From CAVQGZ01 sp963714455 (GTDB lineage: Bacteria; Actinomycetota; Actinomycetes; Jiangellales; Jiangellaceae), in NCBI GenBank assembly GCA_963714455.1, contig CAVQON010000019.1, forward strand, positions 1-64,000: a DNA stretch of 64,000 bases. The letters run 5' to 3'. The notes beneath the pieces were generated by a model. It did not search any database, had not been told where the DNA came from, and saw only the letters and a list, made by a program, of their open reading frames with translations. The translations under genes were made by a program, and so were the position numbers. Every line of letters starts with the position of its first letter. The first letter of the stretch is position 1. Positions 25,001 through 33,600 of the stretch are shown here, piece by piece.

Positions 25001-27577
25001 CCGACTCCGCAGGTCTGAGCCCGCGCTGGCACGCAGCGCGTCGGCGTTGTCGAGCCAGCGGGTCAGGATGGTGGTGACGACGGGGGCGAGTGCCCCGACG
25101 CGGCTGAACGAGCGGAACATCCAGACGACCGCAGCCTCGGTGGCCGGGCTGCGCTCGGCGCTGTCGACGCCGTAGCGGGCCAGGGCGCGCTCGAGGCGCT
25201 CGGTGAACTCGTCGGGCAGCCCGGCGCGTTCGGGGTCGAGCCACTGCAGGTAGCTGAGCAGGTACTCCTGGGTGCTGGTGACCAGCGCGTCCTCGAGCCC
25301 GTCGGCCGGGCGCGGCCGGTACATGGCCGCGATCTCGGTGAACAGGTCGAGAAACTGGTTCTCGCAGTCGAGCAGCGCGGGGTCGTCCGGCGCGCAGTGC
25401 GACTGCAGCGCCTTCTGCTGGGCCATCAGCCGCTTCGGTGCGCCGGGGTCGAGGTCGTAGCCCAGCAGGTAGGTCTGCAAGGCGCCGTACACCGGCCCGC
25501 ACACCTTGGCCTCGATCGATGACTGGCTGGCGAGCCCGGCCAACGACACGCGGGTGGCGGTCGGCGGGGCTTCCTCGGTCTCGCTGGCCTTGATGCGCAT
25601 CAGCGCCGCGCCGGCGTCCACCTGCGCCTTGGCGGTCACCTCGACACCGGCCACGATCCCGCTGAACGGGGCGTTGACGGTCGTGGCCATCTTCATGCTC
25701 TCCAGCACGATGATCGGGTCACCCTCGGCAACGTGCTGACCGGGTTCGACCAGGATGCTCACGACGAACGCCGGGCCGCTGGCCCGCACGACCCCGCCGT
25801 CGTCGCGCAGCACCAGGTGCGAGGTGCCTTCGATCTCGACGCGGGTGACCGGGCCCTTGCTCACCGAGACGACGCGGTAGCGACGACCGTTGGCGGTGAC
25901 GACCCGCTGGAACTCGTTGACGTACTGCACCTTCAGGTCGGCGACGTCGCCGTCGGAGACCACGCGGTAGTTGCCCGGGGACGTGCAGAACACCTGCAGG
26001 CGGTACGGCTCGTTGCGGTAGCGGAGCACCACGGTGTGCCCGACCTCGTCCGGCACCTCCGGGCGGGCCTTGGCCGCCTGGCTCAGAAAGACGGTCTGTG
26101 CCGCCTCGTGCTCGACGTTGTACGCCTCGACCGCTGCCACAAGAAGAGCGAGGGGGTCGGGGTCGAGGATGTGCCCGCCGACGGCGGTCATCCGGTCGAG
26201 CCAGCGGTTGTCGACGTCGCCGGAGAGCACCTCCGGACGGCTGAGCAGGTCGAGCAGGAACGACTTGTTGGTCGTGCCTCCCTCGACGACGACGACGGAC
26301 TGGGACAGCCCGCGGGCCAGGCGTGCGATGGCCTCCTCGCGGGTGAAACCCCAGGCGATGACCTTGGCGATCATCGAGTCGAACTCCGAGGCGATGGTGT
26401 CGCCCTGGCGGATGCCCGAATCGACGCGCACCCCGGGGCCCTGCGGCGGACGCCACATCGACACGAGGCCGGGAGCCGGGGAGAAGTCCTGCTCCGGGTC
26501 CTCGGCGTTCAGGCGAGCCTCGATGGCGTGGCCGAACACGGCCGGCGGCTCGCCGGTCAGTCGGGCACCCTCGGCGACGCGAATCTGCATCTTGACCAGG
26601 TCGAGGCCGGTGGTGGCCTCGGTGACCGGGTGCTCGACCTGAAGGCGGGTGTTGACCTCCATGAACAAGAAACGGCCGCCGTCGGGGTCGACCAAGAACT
26701 CCACCGTGCCGGCGTTGCGGTAGTTGGACGCCTCGGCGAGCCGGACTGCCGCGTCGCGGATCTCCTGCTCCTTCTCCGGCGTGAGCGCCGTGGAGGACGA
26801 CTCCTCCAGCACCTTCTGGTTGCGTCGCTGCACGCTGCAGTCGCGGACGCCGACGGCCCACGTGGCGCCCTGGCCGTCCGCGATCACCTGCACCTCGACG
26901 TGGCGTGCCGCCGGCAGGAACTCCTCCATGAACACCGTCGGGTCGCCGAAGGCCAGCTGCGCCTCCGAGCGGGCCGACTCCAGCGCGGCCTCCATGTCGG
27001 CGGGCTCGCGCACGACGCGGATGCCGCGGCCCCCGCCGCCGGACGACGCCTTGAGCACGACGGGGTAGCCGAGACGCTCCCCGTGCTCGAGAGCCTCCTC
27101 GACGCTCTCGACCGGACCCCCGTTCCACGGCACGACCGGGACGTCGGCCTCCTCGGCGATCCGCTTGGACGTGACCTTGTCGCCCAGGCGACGGATCGTC
27201 GCCGCGCTCGGGCCGATGAAGGTGATGCCGGCGTCCTCGCAGCGCTGGGCGAACGACGCACGCTCGGACACGAAGCCCCAACCGACCCACACCGCATCGA
27301 CGTCAGCCTCGTTCAGCGCGGCCATGAGCGTGTCTTCGTCGAGGTAGCGCACCTTGCGGTGCCCGTCGGCCGGGTCTTCGAAGGTGGCCGTGCCCAGGTA
27401 CACCGCCTCGTCCGCCTGCCGCACGAACCATGACGAGGCGTCCGTGTCGGTGTACAGCGCGATGACGGTGATGCGCTCGTCCGCGCCACGCTCCAGGTTG
27501 AGCTCCGACACGGCGGCGAGCAGGCGCATTGCCGGCTCTCCGCGGTTGACGATGGCCAGCCGCTTGATGGATGTCAC
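22019..27577 (-). CDS. Single-chain biotin-dependent acyl-CoA carboxylase
   Basis: The protein has 1,852 residues and all carboxylase parts on one chain. Residues 1 to about 480 are biotin carboxylase (RLAIVNRGEPAMRLL, the ATP-grasp loop KASSGGGGRGIRVV, FMEVNTRLQVEHPVTEATTG). Biotin is expected on Lys629 in ESMKM. A central region (about 680-1290) includes YRNLHPMLAKRFDLWRLSNF and NPKDERLFAVGEVRDL, recalling the eukaryotic ACC central domain. The carboxyltransferase is at about 1290-1852 (EVGTRELGSNTANIVFGLIT, LDFSGGVSADDNFGIGGYDH, SRYHGGAFVVFSKKLND). It would make malonyl-CoA or a related extender from acyl-CoA, bicarbonate and ATP. It starts 51 bases after the synthase stop, with AAGGAG ahead of its ATG, as the last gene of the operon. 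Confidence 0.92.
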   Translation of the reverse strand: MTSIKRLAIVNRGEPAMRLLAAVSELNLERGADERITVIALYTDTDASSWFVRQADEAVYLGTATFEDPADGHRKVRYLDEDTLMAALNEADVDAVWVGWGFVSERASFAQRCEDAGITFIGPSAATIRRLGDKVTSKRIAEEADVPVVPWNGGPVESVEEALEHGERLGYPVVLKASSGGGGRGIRVVREPADMEAALESARSEAQLAFGDPTVFMEEFLPAARHVEVQVIADGQGATWAVGVRDCSVQRRNQKVLEESSSTALTPEKEQEIRDAAVRLAEASNYRNAGTVEFLVDPDGGRFLFMEVNTRLQVEHPVTEATTGLDLVKMQIRVAEGARLTGEPPAVFGHAIEARLNAEDPEQDFSPAPGLVSMWRPPQGPGVRVDSGIRQGDTIASEFDSMIAKVIAWGFTREEAIARLARGLSQSVVVVEGGTTNKSFLLDLLSRPEVLSGDVDNRWLDRMTAVGGHILDPDPLALLVAAVEAYNVEHEAAQTVFLSQAAKARPEVPDEVGHTVVLRYRNEPYRLQVFCTSPGNYRVVSDGDVADLKVQYVNEFQRVVTANGRRYRVVSVSKGPVTRVEIEGTSHLVLRDDGGVVRASGPAFVVSILVEPGQHVAEGDPIIVLESMKMATTVNAPFSGIVAGVEVTAKAQVDAGAALMRIKASETEEAPPTATRVSLAGLASQSSIEAKVCGPVYGALQTYLLGYDLDPGAPKRLMAQQKALQSHCAPDDPALLDCENQFLDLFTEIAAMYRPRPADGLEDALVTSTQEYLLSYLQWLDPERAGLPDEFTERLERALARYGVDSAERSPATEAAVVWMFRSFSRVGALAPVVTTILTRWLDNADALRASAGSDLRSRLDHLAAATGGRLQVISDLARDVRFRFVDEPQMQARTDEVLAEMDARLDALVADPEGEDAADNMAELVACPQPLRGTMLRRWQATDDQQTRSALLEVHARRFFRTRNLHHFSVAAYDGHLVARADYEHNDLKVHLAVAYSELSGLPDVCEALRSAVADVPAERELVVEVVSWRDGTQPDADDMSAELTGMLDSCDLGRHVHRFDVTLTHTGGDLPEHLRTQHFTFRPSEDGSYAEDMLYRNLHPMLAKRFDLWRLSNFALERLASPEDVYLFLGRAHDNPKDERLFAVGEVRDLAPSPESDGGATHYPALERVGLTALAAMRAALSDYPARRRPSGNRLVLYVRPPFDIPRAEWPQMARHFAPLAAGTGLEKLVLRVSIPTADGGTDEAVLHVEGATGQGVTVRVREVGDQPIRPLTRYRQKVLTAQRFGVPYPYELIRMLAPRPGAQADFPDGKFVEHDLDADGAIIEVGTRELGSNTANIVFGLITNYTETVPEGMTRVAILGDPTTGLGNLAEDECRRIIAALDLAEELNVPAEWFAVSSGARIAMDSGSENMDWISAVLRRIIEYTQRGHELNVVVTGINVGAQPYWNSEATMLMHTKGILVMTPSSAMVLTGKQALDFSGGVSADDNFGIGGYDHIMGVNGQAQYWAPTVAAACRLLLRHYDHAYVVPGERFPRRRATVDATDRDVRTSPHEPVPGSDFTVVGDVFSNEKNAERKKPFDIRSVMRAVSDTDNEPLERWKDWREAEISVVWDTTVGGIPVAMLGLESRTLARRGYVPGDGPTTFTSGTLFPLSSRKTARAINAASGNRPLVVLANLSGFDGSPESMRRWQLEYGAEIGRAITNFDGPIVFVVVSRYHGGAFVVFSKKLNDNMTVAAVEGSFASVIGGAPAAATVFARDVKVRTESDPRVVAMRENVADAVPEDVAALRAELSALTEQVRSEKLGEVAGEFDAIHTIQRAQQVGSVDAIIPADKLRPWVIEALERGMAQFD

Positions 27578-27628
27578 CCGTTCTCCTTCTGTTTCACGAA
27601 TGCTACTTCGTCATTACCCCGGCGAGTG

Positions 27629-30600
27629 CTAGGTGGCCATTACTCCGGCGAGCAAGGCTGCCTGGTCGTCGGGCAGGGGATTGGGGGTTACGACCGTCCA
27701 GTACTGCGTCATGCGCGCGACCACGGTGCCGTTGCTCCTCTGTACCAGGCACTCGAAGCCGTCGTCGGTGGGGCGGGCGGTGCAGACGAGCGCACCGTCC
27801 TCGCTGGGCGTCCCGAAGACCTCCCACGACCCGACGTGCAGCGGCAGGGCGTTCTTGCCCTCCCGGCCCATCTCCTCCATCCCTGCGGTCTGGAAGCAGA
27901 GCTCGGCGAGGCGGGGACCGATCAGCAGCGGCGCGTCGGCCGGCACGTGGTTCGGCGGAAGGTCGTCGGCGAACCGGCCGACGGCAGCGCCGTCCTTGGT
28001 CCGCCACACCGAGTCGAGCACCTGGTAGGCGTCGCCGTGGAAGTAGACCGAGTAGATCTGCTCGTCGTTCAGCGACGACTTGGGCTTGCGGCCGGGCTTG
28101 GCCGCCTCCGGTGCCGGGCGGGGAGTCGCGCTGAGCCGCACGACGCCGTTGCCGTGGACCGTGCGCACAGGCGTGTCCTGGCCGGGCAGCGTGCGCTCGG
28201 CGCTCAGGGTGCACTCGGCGACAAGGTCGTCGGGGTGCTCGGCATCGGGTCGGATCAGCGCGGTCACGGTGATCGTGCGGGGCTCGTCACGGAAGAACTT
28301 CAGCGCGCCGAGGTAGTCGACGTGCTCGACCGAGACCACGTGCCAGCCGGGAAGCAGCAGGCTCGACACCTCGGAGAACGCCTCCATGTACATGACCCCG
28401 GGGAACACCGCGGTGCCGTTGATCCGGTGGTCGTTCAAGAAGGGCTGCTCGGTCGGGTCGAGCGTGGTGCGCACGGTGATGCCGTCGAGCACGCTCGCCG
28501 AGACGACCTCGCCCACCATCGGCCCGGTGCCTTCGGTGCTCAGGCTCGCCAGGTCGAGACCGCCCGTGTCGTGGGGCTCGGCGGCCATCATGCCGAGCGT
28601 CCCGGCGACCACGACCTCACCAGCAGGCGTGCCAGCGGTGATCTCCCGGCGGATCCAGGCCACACCGGCTTCGGGCGGCAGCATCTGCACACCGGCCATC
28701 TCCATGATCTTGGCGACCGATCCGCGAGTGGCCATGCCGATCCCGCCCCACGCCGTCCAGTCGAGCGAGAAGCCCCGGGTGTCGGGTCGGTTGGTGCGGA
28801 AGGCGCTGGTCGTCTTGCACAGCAGGTCGTTCGCTGCGGCGTAGTCGGTCTGCGCGCTGTTGCCGAAGCGCCCGGCGACCGACGAGAACGCAACCGTCGC
28901 CCCGATGGGCAAGTCGGCAGCCGCGGTGAGCAGGTTGAACCAGCCGTCGCTCTTGACGTCGACGACCAGGTCGAACATGCGTGGTTCCTTGCTGGGCAGC
29001 GGGCGGTCCTGAAGTGCACCGGCAGCGTGCAGAAGCAGGTCGATTCGTCCGCTCTGCTCGCGGATCTCGTCGACGACCGCGCCCACCTGTGCCGGGTCGG
29101 TCAGGTCGATCGCGTGGTAGCGCGCCGTCCCTCCCGCGTCCTGCACGGCCTGGATGGCGGCCAGGGCAGCCTGCGAGCGCTCGTACTTGGCGAGCTCACG
29201 CTCGATGGCGACGGGCGTCGCCCGCTCGCCCCGCTCCTTGAGCTCACCGGCGACCTGCAGCTTGAACGCGTCGACATCGGTGATGTACGCCTTCAGGTTG
29301 GGGTCGTTCGGGTCGGGCTCGGGCGTGAGGTCGAGCAGGTGGAACGTGCCGCCACCGGCGCCCTCGGCGAGGTCGGCGACGATCGCCGAGACGATCGACC
29401 CAGCGGCACCGGTGACCAGGGCGACGGTGTCCGGGGACAGCCCCAGGGCACCTTCGTTCGGCTCGGCCGGGAAGGGCCGCTCGACCAGACCGATGGTCCA
29501 GCGAGCGTCGTCGGCGTGGCCGACCTCGACGCAACCGGGGTCGCGCAGGGTCTCCTCGATGAGCACGTCGGCCAGCGCGGAGGTCTTGCGGCTCGGCGCG
29601 AAGTCGACGGCCTTGACCAGCGGTCGGACCTCGAACCGCTCGCGCTGGTAGGCCTTGGTGAAGCCGGTGACCGACCCACCCATGGGCGAGGTCGCGCCGG
29701 CGTCGTTGTAGCCGTGGTAGCCGCCCAGTCGGGTGGCACTGACGAGGAACGGGTTGTGCTCATACAGCGCCCGCATGGTCGCGTACAGGGTCTTCACGCG
29801 ACGCCGCAGGGCCTCCCGCCAGCCGGCGAGATCCATGCTGTCGAGGCTGCCCTCGTCGTCCATCGCGGCCAGCCAGTACACGCCCTGCACCGCACCGTCG
29901 GCGGCGAAGGCCTCGACAGCGGCGATCAGGTCGTCGGTGGCGACGCCCGGCTCGAGCTCGAGCACGGTGGCGCCGAGCTTGTCGAGCTTCTTCACCAGCG
30001 CCTTGCCGATGCCCGAGGCGTCCTTCATCACCACGATGCGGCTGTCGCCGTCGAGGCTGATCCCCGTCGGGACGCACTGCTCCAGCGACGGACGCAACGA
30101 GGGGACCGGAACTCGGCGAGGCAGCGTGTCCGTGGCGGCCAGGTCACCCTTGGCTGCCGGCGCAGCGTGGACGCCGCCGTCGGCGCGGGCCTGCCCGCTC
30201 GGTGCGACGCTGTCGGTGCTTGCCGTGGACTCAACCGTCGGTACCGTCTCGACTCCGGCTGCGGCGGCAGGCTGCAGACCGGTCTTGTCGCGGACCCAGC
30301 CGACGACGTGGGTGAGGGTGGGGAAGTCGCGCAGCTGGAGGTTCGGGTCACGTTCGACACCGAACCGCTCGCGGACGGCGGCGAACACCTCGGCCTGCTT
30401 GACGGTGTCGACGCCCAGGTCGGCCTCGAGGTCGAGGTCGGGGTCGAGCAGCTCGGTCGGGTAGCCGGTCATCTCGGCCACGATCGCTACGACCGCATCG
30501 ACGACCTCGTCGCCGCCCGCTGCTGCCGCAGCAGGTACCGCGGCTGCCGGGGCTGCCGGCGCTGCCGGAACCGGGGCGGGGGCGGCACCCGGGGCGGCGA

Positions 30601-33600
30601 TGCCGGTCTTGTCGCGGACCCAGCCCACGACGTGGGTCAGGGTGGGGAAGTCGCGCAGCTGGAGGTTCGGGTCACGCTCGACACCGAACTCCTCACGCAC
30701 CGCGGCGAACACCTCGGCCTGCTTGACGGTGTCGACGCCCAGGTCGGCCTCGAGGTCGAGGTCGGGGTCGAGCAGCTCGGTCGGGTAGCCGGTCATCTCC
30801 GCGACGATCGCCACGACCTTCTCCACCACGACGTCCGCTGCCGGTGCAGCCGGGGCGGCAGCCGCTGGTGCGGCGGGTGCGGCTGCCGGGGCTGCCGCGG
30901 GAGCCGCGGTCGGGGCGGCGATGCCGGTCTTGTCGCGGACCCAGCCCACGACGTGGGTCAGGGTGGGGAAGTCGCGCAGCTGGAGGTTCGGGTCACGCTC
31001 GACACCGAACTCCTCACGCACCGCGGCGAACACCTCGGCCTGCTTGACGGTGTCCACGCCCAGGTCGGCCTCAAGGTCGAGGTCGGGGTCGAGCAGCTCG
31101 GTCGGGTAGCCGGTCATCTCCGCGACGATCGCCACGACCTTCTCCACCACGACGTCCGCTGCCGGTGCAGCCGGGGCGGCAGCCGCTGGTGCGGCGGGTG
31201 CGGCTGCCGGGGCTGCCGCGGGAGCCGCGGTCGGGGCGGCGATGCCGGTCTTGTCGCGGACCCAGCCCACGACGTGGGTCAGGGTGGGGAAGTCGCGCAG
31301 CTGGAGGTTCGGGTCACGCTCGACACCGAACTCCTCACGCACCGCGGCGAACACCTCGGCCTGCTTGACGGTGTCCACGCCCAGGTCGGCCTCGAGGTCG
31401 AGGTCGGGGTCGAGCAGCTCGGTCGGGTAGCCGGTCATCTCCGCGACGATCGCCACGACCTTCTCCACCACGACGTCCGCTGCCGGTGCAGCCGGGGCGG
31501 CAGCCGCTGGTGCGGCGGGGCGGCGCCGGGGCTGCCGCGGGAGCCGCGGTCGGGGCGGCGATGCCGGTCTTGTCGCGGACCCAGCCCACGACGTGGGTGA
31601 GGGTGGGGAAGTCGCGCAGCTGGAGGTTCGGGTCACGCTCGACACCGAACTCCTCACGCACCGCGGCGAACACCTCGGCCTGCTTGACGGTGTCCACGCC
31701 CAGGTCGGCCTCGAGGTCGAGGTCGGGGTCGAGCAGCTCGGTCGGGTAGCCGGTCATCTCCGCGACGATCGCCACGACCTTCTCCACGACCGGGTCGCCG
31801 GCCGGTGCAGCCGGGGCAGCGGCCGGGGCGGCAGCGGCCACCGGGGCAGCCGGTGCCGCGGCAGCAACGGGGGCTGCTTCGGGGATGCCGGTCTTGTCGC
31901 GGACCCAGCCGATCACGTGGGTGAGGGTGGGGAAGTCGCGCAGCTGGAGGTTCGGGTCACGCTCGACACCGAACTCCTCACGCACCGCCGCGAACACCTC
32001 GGCCTGCTTGACGGTGTCGACACCGAGGTCAGCCTCGAGGTCCAGATCGACGTCCAGGAGCTCCGGCGGGTAGCCGGTCATCTCCGCGACGATCGCCACG
32101 ACCTTCTCCACCACCGCATCCGCAGCCGGCGCCGGGGGAGCGGCGGCAGCGGGTGCGGCAGGCGCCGCCGGGCCGCCGCGGGAGCCGCGGTCGGGGCGGC
32201 GATGCCGGTCTTGTCGCGGACCCAGCCGACGACGTGGGTGAGGGTGGGGAAGTCGCGCAGCTGGAGGTTCGGGTCACGCTCGACACCGAACTCCTCACGC
32301 ACCGCGGCGAACACCTCGGCCTGCTTGACCGTGTCGACACCCAGGTCGGCCTCAAGGTCGAGATCGACGTCGAGCAGCTCCGGCGGGTAGCCCGTCATGC
32401 CGGACACGATTGCCACGACCTTGTCGACGACCGGGTCACTCACCGCGACCGGCTCGGGGGCAGGCGGTGGCGGGGGAGGCGGTGCCGGCGCGGCCGCCGG
32501 CACCGGGGCGGGCGGGGGTGCTGGGGCGGGCGTGGCTGCCGGGGTGGGCACAGCGGCCGGCGCGGGCGGTGCGGCGGGCCGGGCGGCTGATGCGACGTTG
32601 TCCACGACGCGCAGGCGACGGTCCACCACCTCGAGCGTCGACCCAGGCTTGCCGGTGACGAGGTCGAGCCACTGCTGCCACACAGCAGCGTCCAGGATGC
32701 GGGACTGGTAGCCGAGCTGGTCGAGCGACGGCCGCTGCCCGCTGGGCATCGGTGTCCAGCGCAGCAACGCCATGGCGATCTGCGAGCCGAAGCCGGCGGC
32801 GAGACGCAGGGCGTAGCTGACCGGGTACGAACCACCCCTCGACAGGTTGAGCTGGCCCAGGTCAGGGTCGGGCTCACGGTAGTTGGGCACGGGCGGGACG
32901 ATGCCGGTCTCCAAAGCCTTGACCGCGACGACGTCCTCGACGCCTGCGCCCATGGCGTGGCCGGTGAAGCCCTTCGTGTTGGTGATGACGATCTTGTCGG
33001 CCTGGGCCCCGAACACGTGGCGCAGCGCGGTGATCTCCGCGGCGGCGCTGCCACCACGAGCCGGCGTGTAGGTCTCATGGGACATGAACATGGTGTCGGC
33101 GGCGATGTCGCTGCGACGGATGCCGCGGCGCTCGGCCTTGGCAATGAGCTGCTCCATGGTGTCGGCGACGTGCGTGACGTCGAGCCGGGTGCCGTGGAAG
33201 GCGCTGTTCAGCGTCACCGTGGAGAGAACCTCGCAGATGGGCTGCAGACCTCGCTCGCGGGCGGCCTCGGCCGACTCGACGACGAGGGACGCTGCGCCCA
33301 TCCCGACGATCATCCCGTGGCGGCGACGGTCGAACGGAGTGGCTGCGTCCTCGACGTTCTCGTCGGTAGCGGCAGCTCCGCTGGCGAGGAATCCCGACCC
33401 GACCCAGGGCAGCAGGGTGTCGGAGGAGACGTCGTCGGCGGAGACCACGACCACGCGACGGCAGCGTCCCGTGGCGATCCAGTCCTCGGCGATGGCTATG
33501 GCCTGCGTCGTGCTCGCGCACGCGGCGTTGACCTGCGTGTTCGGTCCCCGCGCCCCGACCAGCTGGGCGAACTGCGAGTGACCCATCGACAGCGCACGGA

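Noticed and set aside
27605..27655. Short direct repeat CATTACYCCGGCGAG at the end of the synthase gene
   Set aside because: Two copies 29 bases apart, one within the coding end; too short and without context to support a regulatory or mobile function.
27626..31600. A 1,324-codon open frame on the plus strand opposite the synthase gene
   Set aside because: It mirrors the codon bias and repeats of the minus-strand carrier domains, has no ribosome site and no recognisable domain; it is an antisense shadow.
31335..32114. A separate small multi-carrier protein
   Set aside because: Its frame is bounded by the two linker frameshifts; repeat spacing shows it is the middle of the giant synthase.
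30276..32420. Tandem repeats as a CRISPR or satellite array
   Set aside because: Units are about 321 bp with no spacer structure and encode carrier domains in frame.
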